NCBI RefSeq assembly: GCF_009708215.1
Contig: NZ_CP046175.1
Span: 496,001-560,000, forward strand
Reading direction: 5' to 3'
DNA: 64,000 nt
Source: Occultella kanbiaonis
GTDB taxonomy: Bacteria > Actinomycetota > Actinomycetes > Actinomycetales > Beutenbergiaceae
The notes under the pieces: generated by a model
What the model was told of the DNA's origin: nothing
What the model saw: the letters and a program-made list of their open reading frames with translations, nothing else
Databases searched by the model: none
Made by a program: the position numbers and the translations under genes
In this document: positions 44,364 through 52,094 of the stretch, one piece after another
How the letters are laid out: every line of letters starts with the position of its first letter
Position numbering within the stretch: position 1 is the first letter of the stretch

Positions 44364-44819
44364 ATGAAGATCGCCATCGGGTCCGACAGCTCGGGACACG
44401 GATTGAAGGACGCCGTCGCCGCGCATCTGCGCGAGGGCGGCCACGAGATTATCGACGTCGGCTGGGACGGCGCGGGTGAGGCGGAGTACTCCGCCCACTA
44501 CGCCAAGCAGGTCGCGCACCTGATCCGCGACGAGGCGGCCGACCGCGGCGTCCTGATCTGCGGTACCGGCATCGGGATCTCGATCTCGGCGAACAAGGTC
44601 CGCGGCATCCGGGCTGCGGTGTGCTCGGAGCCGTTCACGGCGAAGCACACCCGCGAGCACAACGGTTCGCAGATCATCGCGTTCGGTGCCTTCGTGGTGG
44701 CTCCGGAGATGGCGTTCGCGATCACCGACGCGTTCCTCGGCGCCGAGTTCAAGGGCGGCATCTACCAGGAGCGCTTCGAGATCATCGCCGGTATCGAGGC
44801 CGAGGAAGCCCGGGTCTGA
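44364..44819 (+). CDS. rpiB: Ribose-5-phosphate isomerase B family protein
   Basis: A 151-residue isomerase. GSDSSGHGLKDAVAAHL begins the fold; CGTGIGISISANKVRGIRA holds the catalytic Cys. It interconverts ribose 5-phosphate and ribulose 5-phosphate or related sugar phosphates. AGGAGG lies 6 nt before ATG. It is not in a catabolic operon, unlike the paralogue at 24256, so a housekeeping role is more likely. Identity to that paralogue looks moderate. Confidence 0.88.
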   Translation: MKIAIGSDSSGHGLKDAVAAHLREGGHEIIDVGWDGAGEAEYSAHYAKQVAHLIRDEAADRGVLICGTGIGISISANKVRGIRAAVCSEPFTAKHTREHNGSQIIAFGAFVVAPEMAFAITDAFLGAEFKGGIYQERFEIIAGIEAEEARV

Positions 44820-44829
44820 CGCGGCCCGG

Positions 44830-45273
44830 TCAGGCACCGTCCGCGGCCGTCCCGGTGAGCCGGGTCCGCAGCTGGTCGGCGCTGGGGTTGCGCAGCACCT
44901 GATCGCCGATCAGCACCGTCGGCGTCAGTTCGTCCCCGTTGTTGAGCCGGCGGACCTCGGTGTTCGCCTGCGGGTCCGCCCACACGTTCACCCAGGTGAT
45001 CCGGTCGTCACCACGCAGGTCGTGGAGCAGACGCTCGCAGTAGACGCAGCCGGGCTTCCAGAACACGACCGCGCCGCCGGTGCCGAGGCGCTGCGCGGCG
45101 GACCGCCACGGGGTGTGCCGCCCGCGTCGGGCGAGCAGTGCGACCAGGAGCAGCCCGGCCACCACCACGGCACCGATGAGCCACGGGCTCCCGTCGCCCA
45201 GGACCAGCAGGACCAGAGCGAGAAGGACGGGCAGGAGCCCGAGGAGCAACTGCTTGCGGCGTTCCGGAGCCAT
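44830..45273 (-). CDS. Membrane-anchored glutaredoxin/mycoredoxin-like protein
   Basis: A 147-residue protein: two N-terminal transmembrane helices (about residues 8-50), then a thioredoxin-fold domain with redox motif KPGCVYCERLL (CxxC) and cis-proline TPTVLIGD. This C-terminal domain is mycoredoxin/glutaredoxin-like; mycoredoxins use mycothiol in actinobacteria. The N-in topology would place the domain in the cytoplasm. It is convergent with rpiB. Confidence 0.82.
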   Translation of the reverse strand: MAPERRKQLLLGLLPVLLALVLLVLGDGSPWLIGAVVVAGLLLVALLARRGRHTPWRSAAQRLGTGGAVVFWKPGCVYCERLLHDLRGDDRITWVNVWADPQANTEVRRLNNGDELTPTVLIGDQVLRNPSADQLRTRLTGTAADGA

Positions 45274-45311
45274 CGTTCGAGACTAATCCGACGGTGGCAC
45301 AATCCATGCCC

Positions 45312-45680
45312 ATGAGCGCAATCGAACTGCTACGTCAGCTCGGCGATGTTCTCGACGGCCACCGCTGGGACGACCTGCCGGCACTGCTCCATCCGGCCTT
45401 CCGAGGCGACTACGTCCACACCGGAGAGCAGTTCGGGCGGGATGACTTCGTTCGGCTGAACGTCGACTACCCGGGATTCCAGCGGTTTCGATGGGAGGAC
45501 CTCGTCGACGCCGGCGATCGGGCGGTTGGCCGCGCTCTGGTGACGGGTACCGTCGACGAACAGGAGCAACGCTTCGGGGTGGCGACCTTCATCACCGCGC
45601 GCGACGGGCTGATCGCGGAGCTGACCGAGGTGTGGACCGACGTCGAGCAGACACCGCCGAGTGACCGCCGACCGGTCTGA
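45312..45680 (+). CDS. SnoaL/NTF2-like small protein
   Basis: A 122-residue protein with a cone-like NTF2 fold pattern: N-terminal helices (LLRQLGDVLDGHRWDDLPALLHPAF), then HTGEQFGRDDFVRLN and strands VGRALVTGTVDEQEQRFGVATFITARDG. Such proteins bind or transform small ligands. A CACAAT -10 (45298-45303) eight bases before ATG 45312 suggests a leaderless mRNA; ATG 45306 and GTG 45294 are alternatives. Confidence 0.7.
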   Translation: MSAIELLRQLGDVLDGHRWDDLPALLHPAFRGDYVHTGEQFGRDDFVRLNVDYPGFQRFRWEDLVDAGDRAVGRALVTGTVDEQEQRFGVATFITARDGLIAELTEVWTDVEQTPPSDRRPV

Positions 45681-45705
45681 CCGCCATCCGCGACACAATG
45701 GCTCC

Positions 45706-46734
45706 ATGACCGATCCCGAGTCCGCAGGCCCCGCGACCGTCCGGTCCGTGGCCCGGGCCGCCGGCGTCTCGGTCGCCACGGTGAGCCGGGTGATGGCGGG
45801 CACCGGGGTGGTCAGCCCCGCGCGGACCGAGCGAGTACTGGCGGCCGCCCGAGAGCTCGGGTACCGACCGGACCCCATCGCCAGGAGCCTGGCCACGGGC
45901 ACCTCCCGCCGCATCGCCGTGCTGGTCCCGAACCTGTCCAACCCGTACTTCTACGACATCATCCGCGGGATCGGCCGGGCCAGCGCCGCGGACGGCTACA
46001 CCATGATCGTCGCGGACTCGATGGAGGACGCCGCCGCCGAACGGGCCCTCGCCGTCGACATGCTCCAGCAGGCGGACGCGCTGCTGCTGGTGGCACCGCG
46101 CTCCGACCGGGCCACGCTGGAGGCGCTGCAGGGTTCGCGCCGGCCGGTCCTGATGCTGCTCGGCCCCAGGTCCGAGACCGAGCTGCCGGATCTCAGCGTG
46201 GACAACCTCGGCGGGATGACCAAGCTCTACCGGCACCTGGCCGACATCGGTCACCGGCGGGTGATCTACCTGTCCGGACCGCCCGGGGCGTGGCAGAACC
46301 TGCGCCGGCTCGAGGCGGCGCGCCGCGCCGAACGGTTCGGCGTGCAGGTCACGGTCCTGGAGGCGGGTGGCACCATCGCCGCCGGGCACGGCGCGGCCGA
46401 TGCCGCCCTCGACATCGGCCCGACGGCGATCGCGTGCTTCAACGATCTCGTCGCCTTCGGGGTGTTGAACCGGCTCACCGAGCGTGGCATCGGCGTCCCG
46501 ACCGACATCTCTCTCACCGGGTACGACGACATCGACTTCAGCGCCTACTCCTCACCGGCCCTGACCACGGTCCGCACGCCCCGCGAGCGGCTGGGCAGCG
46601 AGGGCTGGCAGACGCTGCGCCGGATGATCGACGGCGAGCGCGTCGACCCGGCGCCGGCAGAGCTGGCCGCCGAGCTCGTGGTCCGCGACTCGACCGGACC
46701 GGTTCCGAGCGAAGCCGCTCAGGCCAGCGCGTAA
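45706..46734 (+). CDS. LacI-family transcriptional regulator
   Basis: A 342-residue repressor: HTH TVRSVARAAGVSVATVSRVM (from about residue 11), hinge PIARSLATGTS and a ligand core with GYDDIDFSAYSSPALTTVRTP. A -10-like CACAAT (45694-45699) ends 6 nt before ATG, so it is probably leaderless. It is convergent with, and overlaps by 16 bp, the SDR at the end of the CoA-transferase operon. The nearest LacI-type palindrome is on that operon's promoter (49847-49862), so it likely controls it. Confidence 0.9.
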   Translation: MTDPESAGPATVRSVARAAGVSVATVSRVMAGTGVVSPARTERVLAAARELGYRPDPIARSLATGTSRRIAVLVPNLSNPYFYDIIRGIGRASAADGYTMIVADSMEDAAAERALAVDMLQQADALLLVAPRSDRATLEALQGSRRPVLMLLGPRSETELPDLSVDNLGGMTKLYRHLADIGHRRVIYLSGPPGAWQNLRRLEAARRAERFGVQVTVLEAGGTIAAGHGAADAALDIGPTAIACFNDLVAFGVLNRLTERGIGVPTDISLTGYDDIDFSAYSSPALTTVRTPRERLGSEGWQTLRRMIDGERVDPAPAELAAELVVRDSTGPVPSEAAQASA

Positions 46735-47453
46735 CCGCCGTCGACGGGCAGCGTGTGCCCGGTCACGAAGCCGGCCGCCGGGGAGAGCAGGAACAACGCC
46801 GGACCGGTCACGTCCGCGGGCGAGCCCAGCCGCTTCATCGGGGTGCGGCCCACGATGCGCTCGTGGTTGGCGGGGTCGGCGAGCAGCTGGGCCGTCATCT
46901 CGGTGCGGATGTACCCAGGCGCGATCGCGTTCAGCCGGATCCCCTCCTCGCCCAGCTCCACCGCGAGCCCCGCGATGAGCTGTGACAGCGCCGCCTTGAC
47001 CGAGCCGTACGGCACGATCCCGGCCAGCACCCGCTCCGCCGACATCGAGGACATCGCCAGGACCGATCCCGGGCGGGTGCCGTCCCCGGCGCGCAACGCC
47101 CCGTGCAGCGCGCGCACGATGCGGTAGAACGAGGACAGGTTGACGTCGACCAGCCGCGCCCAGTCCTCCTCGGCGATCTCGATGCCCGGGGTGCGGACCT
47201 GGATGCCGGCGGCCGTGACCAGGTGGGACAGGCCACGCCCGTCGAGCCAGTCGGTGATCCGGGCCGGGAAGTCGGCCGCGGCGACGTCGGCGACGAGGCC
47301 CTCGGCCCCGGCCCGCTCGGCGATCTCGTCCACGGCAGGGGAGCGGTCGACGAACAGCACCCGGGCACCCGCGCCGGACAACGCGGTCGCGATGTCGCGG
47401 CCGATGCCGCTCGCGGCCCCGGTGACGACGGCGGTCTGGTCCGTGAACGTCAC
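46719..47453 (-). CDS. Short-chain dehydrogenase/reductase
   Basis: A 244-residue classical SDR: TGAASGIGRDI cofactor motif, catalytic Ser in AMSSMSAER and YGSVKAAL (Tyr/Lys), PVDGGYALA at the end. GTG start overlaps the enoyl-CoA hydratase stop (GTGA). In this operon with an enoyl-CoA hydratase and CoA-transferase it probably oxidises a 3-hydroxyacyl-CoA-type or related hydroxy acid. Substrate unknown. Confidence 0.88.
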   Translation of the reverse strand: MTFTDQTAVVTGAASGIGRDIATALSGAGARVLFVDRSPAVDEIAERAGAEGLVADVAAADFPARITDWLDGRGLSHLVTAAGIQVRTPGIEIAEEDWARLVDVNLSSFYRIVRALHGALRAGDGTRPGSVLAMSSMSAERVLAGIVPYGSVKAALSQLIAGLAVELGEEGIRLNAIAPGYIRTEMTAQLLADPANHERIVGRTPMKRLGSPADVTGPALFLLSPAAGFVTGHTLPVDGGYALA

Positions 47454-48232
47454 TTCGCCCCCTCCCGGGCCGCGGTACGTGCCGCCTTGGCCGCGTGGAA
47501 CGCGTCCATCCGGTCGGTGAACTCGACCCCTTGGAGCGTCTCCTCGCTCAGCTCGTTCAGCGCCGCCTCGCTCGCGGCGAGCCCGTCGTCGAGCAGTTCC
47601 CGGTTGAGCCAGCGCTTGGAACGGGCCAGTGCGTCCGGCGCTGCCGCGCGGACGCCGTTCAGCACCCGCTCGAGCGTGCCGTCCAGTTCCTCCTGCCCGA
47701 CGGCGTAGGTCGCCAGGCCGAGGTCCCTCGCCTCCTTGTGGCCGAGGGTGTCGCCGGCGAGCGCCAACCGCGCGCCGAGGCGCCGGCTCGACGCCGCGGG
47801 CATGGCGCCGAAGTAGACGGTCGCCCACACCCCGATCTTCGCCTCCGGCAGCGCGAACGTGGCGTTCTCGCCGGCGATCACGATGTCGCTCCAGGTGACG
47901 AGCTCGACCCCGCCGCCCAGCGCGGCGCCCTCGACGACGGCGATCACCGGCAGTGGCGAGGCGGCGATCGCGTGGAAGGTGGGCAGCATGCCCGTGACGA
48001 AGTAGTCCTTGGCGCCCTGGACGCCGTCGAGTGCGCTCATCGCGTCGATGTCGTTGCCCGCGCAGAAGGACCGCCCGTCACCGCGCAGCACGATCGCGCG
48101 CTGCGCCGGGTCCTGCTGCGCCGCCCGGACCGCCGCACCGAGGGACTGCCAGGCGGCGAGGTCCATCGAGTTGCGCTTGTGCGGCCGGTCGAAGGTGATG
48201 ACGGTGTGGTCCGGGTGGACGTGGACGGGCAC
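47450..48232 (-). CDS. Enoyl-CoA hydratase/isomerase family protein
   Basis: A 260-residue crotonase-fold protein. FDRPHKRNSM (CoA-binding entry), SFCAGNDIDAM and EGAALGGGVELV (oxyanion hole) are present, with the second glutamate region in LPEAKIGV. It hydrates or isomerises a short acyl-CoA. GTG start at 48232 with AAGGAG at 5 nt. It is 41 bp downstream of the CoA-transferase that would activate the acid. Confidence 0.88.
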   Translation of the reverse strand: MPVHVHPDHTVITFDRPHKRNSMDLAAWQSLGAAVRAAQQDPAQRAIVLRGDGRSFCAGNDIDAMSALDGVQGAKDYFVTGMLPTFHAIAASPLPVIAVVEGAALGGGVELVTWSDIVIAGENATFALPEAKIGVWATVYFGAMPAASSRRLGARLALAGDTLGHKEARDLGLATYAVGQEELDGTLERVLNGVRAAAPDALARSKRWLNRELLDDGLAASEAALNELSEETLQGVEFTDRMDAFHAAKAARTAAREGAK

Positions 48233-48273
48233 GAGGGCTCCTTCGGGGGATGGCAGGCGGGCGAGGGGCTGCG

Positions 48274-49818
48274 TCAGGGCAGCGGGAGCGCGGCCGCGAC
48301 CGGTGCGAACACCTCGGCAGCCATCGGCCTGATCTCGCCGATGACGGGCTGGAAGTCGAGGTGGGCGAGGATGTCGCGCTCGACATCGATGCCGGGCGCG
48401 ACCTCGGTCAGCGCGAGCCCGGCCGGGGTGAGCTCGAAGACGCAGCGCTCGGTGACGTAGAGCGCGCGGCGACCCTCCCCGGCCGCGAACGGTCCGGCGT
48501 AGGTCACCTGCTCGACCTCGGGGACGAACTTGGCGACCGCACCCTCGGAGTCGATGACGAGGCGCCCGTCCTCGACGTGGACACGCAGACCCTTGGCGCG
48601 GAACGCACCGCAGAACACCGCCGTTCGTGCGTTCTGGCTGATGTCGACGAACCCGCCGGGGCCCATCACCTTCCCGCCGAACGAGGAGACGTTGACGTTC
48701 CCGCGGGCGTCCACCTGGGCCATGCCCAGGCAGGTGACGTCGATGATGCCGCCGGCGAAGATGTCGAACTGCACCGACGAGCTCACCCGTGCCGCCGGGC
48801 CCCGGGACATGCCGAAGAGATCTCCGAGCTCCGGTTCGCCGCCGTACAGGCCCTGTTCCACGGCGAGCTGGACCGTGTCCAGGCGCCCTTGCTCGCGCAG
48901 CACCTTGGCCACGTCGGCGCTCATCCCGAAGCCGAGGTTGAGGACGTCGCCCGCGCTGACCTCGAGGGCCGCGCGCCGCGCCACGACGGCGCGGATCGGG
49001 TCCGTGATCGGCTCGGCGACGGACTCCTCGGCGGGCACCGGGTGGAACAGGCCCGGGTCCTCCTCGGTGAGGTAGGTCTGCATCTGGGTCGGCTCGACGA
49101 CGACGTAGTCGACGAGGGCCGCCGGCAGCAGCACCCGGCGCGGGTCGAGGCGGCCGGCGATGCGTCGCTTCACCTGGACGATCACCGTGCCGCCGCAGCC
49201 GCGGGCGGCCTGCGCGGCCTCGAGGGCGTCGAGGATCGCAGGCTCGGCGTCGGCGCCGATGTTCCCGAGCTCGTCGACCTCGGTGCCCCGCACCAGGGCG
49301 ATGTCCACGTGCAGCGGCCGGTAGCGCAGGTACTCCTGCCCGTCGAGCTCGAGGACCTCGACGAGCTCCTCGCGGGCGCTGGAGTTGGCTCGGCCACCCT
49401 GGTTGCGGGGGTCGGCGAACGTGTGCAGGCCGGTCCGGGTGATGTATCCCGGTCGCCGCGCACCGGACTCACGGAACAGGTGGGTGATGACTCCGGCCGG
49501 CAGCACGTAGGCCTCGAGTTTGTTCTCGGCCGCCAGCGCCATCATCGCGGGGGACCAGGTCCAGTGCCCGCCGATGACCCGCGTGGTCATGCCCTCGTGG
49601 GCGAAGCCGTTCACGCCGCGCTTGTCGCGGTCGCCCACCCCGAGGGCGTGCACCAGCCGCAGGCCCCGTGGGGTGCCGGCGGTGCGGAAGCGGCGCTCGA
49701 CGGCGGCGATCACCGCGGTGGGCTCGAGCTGGCCACCACCGTTCGCGGCCAGCGCGACGGTGTGGCCGTCCTGGACGCGCTGGGCGGCTTCGTCGGCGGA
49801 GACGATCTGGACGGGCAT
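48274..49818 (-). CDS. Fused acyl-CoA:carboxylate CoA-transferase
   Basis: A 514-residue family I CoA-transferase with alpha and beta parts fused (YdiF/propionate CoA-transferase type). The catalytic Glu is in VEQGLYGG and the N-terminal half shows GGQLEPTA and HTFADPRNQGG. It transfers CoA from acetyl-CoA or similar to an organic acid. The operon (CoA-transferase, crotonase, SDR) suggests degradation of a short hydroxy or unsaturated acid. ATG has GAGAGG upstream; the promoter at 49846-49874 carries a perfect palindrome. Confidence 0.88.
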   Translation of the reverse strand: MPVQIVSADEAAQRVQDGHTVALAANGGGQLEPTAVIAAVERRFRTAGTPRGLRLVHALGVGDRDKRGVNGFAHEGMTTRVIGGHWTWSPAMMALAAENKLEAYVLPAGVITHLFRESGARRPGYITRTGLHTFADPRNQGGRANSSAREELVEVLELDGQEYLRYRPLHVDIALVRGTEVDELGNIGADAEPAILDALEAAQAARGCGGTVIVQVKRRIAGRLDPRRVLLPAALVDYVVVEPTQMQTYLTEEDPGLFHPVPAEESVAEPITDPIRAVVARRAALEVSAGDVLNLGFGMSADVAKVLREQGRLDTVQLAVEQGLYGGEPELGDLFGMSRGPAARVSSSVQFDIFAGGIIDVTCLGMAQVDARGNVNVSSFGGKVMGPGGFVDISQNARTAVFCGAFRAKGLRVHVEDGRLVIDSEGAVAKFVPEVEQVTYAGPFAAGEGRRALYVTERCVFELTPAGLALTEVAPGIDVERDILAHLDFQPVIGEIRPMAAEVFAPVAAALPLP

Positions 49819-49845
49819 CGCGGGTACCTCTCGCTTGGTCCATCT

Positions 49846-49874
49846 GTTGTAACCGGTTACAAAATGGAAGTCAA
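49846..49874 (-). promoter_or_regulatory. Promoter of CoA-transferase operon with LacI-type palindrome
   Basis: On the minus strand -35 TTGACT (49874-49869), 17-bp spacer and -10 TACAAC (49851-49846). The perfect 16-bp palindrome TTGTAACCGGTTACAA (49847-49862) spans the spacer and -10. The TGTAA-CG-TTACA pattern is a LacI-family operator type. The probable regulator is the LacI at 45706, at the far end of the operon. Confidence 0.75.
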
Positions 49875-49914
49875 GCGAGTCGCCCGTGGGTGGGGCGGTT
49901 CAGCGGCGATCCGG

Positions 49915-51452
49915 TCAGGCGCCGAGCGAACGGAGCAGTTCGACGACGGGGTCCCATCGGGTGGGTCGGTCCGACATGGACGTGAGTGCGTCATGGAGTT
50001 CACGGGCCTTGGCGACCAGGTCTGCCTCCCGATCCTCCAGCAGCGCCTCGTACCGCTCGTCGAGCAGGTGGCTGTTCCCGGCTGCGAGGAGGGCGATGTG
50101 GTCGAGGAAGATGGTCAGCGACCGCGCGCGGGACTCCTCGGGATCGCCCGACGCGGACACCGGCACGTAATCGAACCGACTGTGCCAGAGTTCGGCCTGG
50201 GCGGGCTCGGGCCTGAGCGGGAGGACGGTGCCGAGCGGTCGCTCCTTGTCCTCGGTCGACATGGACCCCGCCGCACGGAACGCGATCACCTCGTGCGTCA
50301 GACGAAGGAAGTTGTCGTCCGTCATGGAGGCTCCGACGACCAGGAGGTGCCGGGTCACCATCAGCGACTGGACGAGCGAGCCCATCGGCCGTGACGTGGC
50401 GTCATAGCTGACGAAGTCGCTGCGGGTGAGATGATCGTCTCGGGGCGTTCGGCATCACCATGCATCTTCAGCACCCAGGGGCGGTCCTGCTGGGCCCTGT
50501 CGAAGGGCAGGACGGCGACCCCCGCGTTCGCCTGGACGTCACCGGCCGCGAGCTCGTACAACCGGTCGTAGTTCGTGGTGACGACTTCGCGGCATCCGAG
50601 CGCGGCGAGGATCGCGTGGGTCATCGCGTAGCGGCGTTGATGGGTGACCTGGGCGGCGATGGCGGCGCCGAAGTCAGCGCCGTACTTGATCCGCAGGAGC
50701 TCGGCCCGGTCGAGGGTCGAGGAGAGCTGCGTCAGATCGACGTCCTTGCCCTCCGCGAGACTGCCGAGCAGGCTGTTCCATGACGGGAGTCCGGCCCCGA
50801 TGCTCACCCCGGCGCCGAGGAACAGTGCCAGCTCCCCGGAACGCGCGACGGCGGCGAGGCGCTCCGCGGCCGCACGCAGTTCCGGCGTGAGCAGTGCATC
50901 CCCGGAGCCGAGTTCACGCCGCCGCTCCTGGAGCGCCGTGTAGTCGGACGTGGAGTTCGCAACGATGACGATGTCGATGCCCAGAGCGGCGGACTCCTCA
51001 CGGCAGACCCGCAACTGGGTGTCGATGACCTGACCGCGGTTCGGACCGAACCCGCCGTGCCCGGTGCCGAGCAGTGGCATCGAGACGAGCACGTGGGATC
51101 GCCCCTGCCCCGGATCGAGACGTGCCACCTCGGCGAGCACCCGGCGGAGCCGGGCCATCACGTCGTCGAGGTCCTCGGTCAAGGAGCGGGAGAAGTAGGA
51201 CGCCACGTCCACGAACCACGTCGGCTTCGGTGGCTCGGCGGGGCCGGTCGCCGTGGCGCGGCCCCACCGTCGCTCACTCCAGCCATCCGGCTGCAGGGTC
51301 CGAACCGCCTCCCCGAACCCGGCATCGGGTAGACCGAGGGTCGGTGCCCAGTGACCGCTCACGCTGAAGTACCGATCGGTGGCGAGGATCACCGCATCGC
51401 TGTCGAGGTTCTCCATCCGTCCCTGGACGACGAACACATGCCCGTTGCTCAT
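49915..51452 (-). pseudogene. Macro-like plus SIR2-like protein, frameshifted
   Basis: The reading frame from ATG 51452 encodes a macro-domain-like N-terminus (about residues 1-175; SMPLLGTGHGGFGPN loop) and a SIR2-like NADase domain (ELALFLGAGVSIGAGLPSW at about 208-224, TTNYD 292-296, KMHGD 329-333). After Ile341 one base is missing at about 50428-50429; restoring it continues with TRSDFVSYDATSRPMGS and a helical C-terminus (VVGASMTDDNFLRLTHEV) to 49915, giving ~512 residues. SIR2-like proteins of this form often deplete NAD in antiphage defence (for example Thoeris ThsA). The shift could be decay, an error or a programmed event. Confidence 0.75.
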
Positions 51453-51494
51453 GAACGGACGGTATCGACGTTCGTGTGGTGCCGGGGGCACGGT

Positions 51495-51950
51495 TCAGTC
51501 GTTGACCACGATGTACCCGACGTTGAATGAGGCGGCGACGTTGGCGGTGCCGACGGTCATGACGTCGCCGCCGGGTGCGTCGAAGGCTTCGGAGTCCGAG
51601 GTGAGCGCCGTGTAGCCGTCCTCGTCCACGGTGCCGCACTCAGCGGTGTGGCTGACCAGGTCGACATCGTCGATTGCCACGGTCACCGTCAACGTGGAAC
51701 CGTCGATGCTCGTACAGGCGACCCGCAGGAGGTAGCGACCGGCGGGGAGATGGAACCCCACGTACGCATTGGAGTCCGCCGCCGGATCCACCTGGCCGCC
51801 GGCGCCACCGGAGAACCCCTCGGCCTGGGCAAGGGTCGGGTCGAGAACCGCCGGGTCGGGCAGGTCGGGTCCGGCCGGAGCTCCGGTGCAGGCCGCGAGC
51901 AGGACCGCGCCCGCCAGGGTGGACACGAGGGTCCGTGCAGGGTGGCGCAT
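51495..51950 (-). CDS. Small secreted lipoprotein, unknown function
   Basis: A 151-residue predicted lipoprotein: signal RHPARTLVSTLAGAVLLAAC with the lipobox LLAAC at about residues 17-21, a Pro/Asp-rich linker, then a beta-rich domain with two cysteines (VACTSID, TAECGTVDE) that may form a disulfide. Alternating strands (LTVTVAIDDVDL, VMTVGTANVAASFNVGYIVV) suggest a jelly-roll. No family recognised. Confidence 0.75.
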   Translation of the reverse strand: MRHPARTLVSTLAGAVLLAACTGAPAGPDLPDPAVLDPTLAQAEGFSGGAGGQVDPAADSNAYVGFHLPAGRYLLRVACTSIDGSTLTVTVAIDDVDLVSHTAECGTVDEDGYTALTSDSEAFDAPGGDVMTVGTANVAASFNVGYIVVND

Positions 51951-52094
51951 GGGTGAACCGTAGCGACTCGGCTCGCCCGACCTCCACGCGGCGGACATCG
52001 CCGAGCGCGTCAGGGCAAGGACAACTCCGGACGGCCCCTCGGTCGAGGCGACGAAGTCCGTCCCCGCGGGTGCGCGCGGCCCGGGGACGCGAGT

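Noticed and set aside
47454-47828. Upstream extension of the SDR gene within the enoyl-CoA hydratase region
   Set aside because: It is a shadow of the crotonase gene; GTG 47453 gives the proper SDR N-terminus and a GTGA overlap.
50361-51491. SIR2 and its downstream frame considered as two separate genes
   Set aside because: The second frame has no ribosome site, begins in the middle of the conserved C-terminal part, and adding one base joins both in register.
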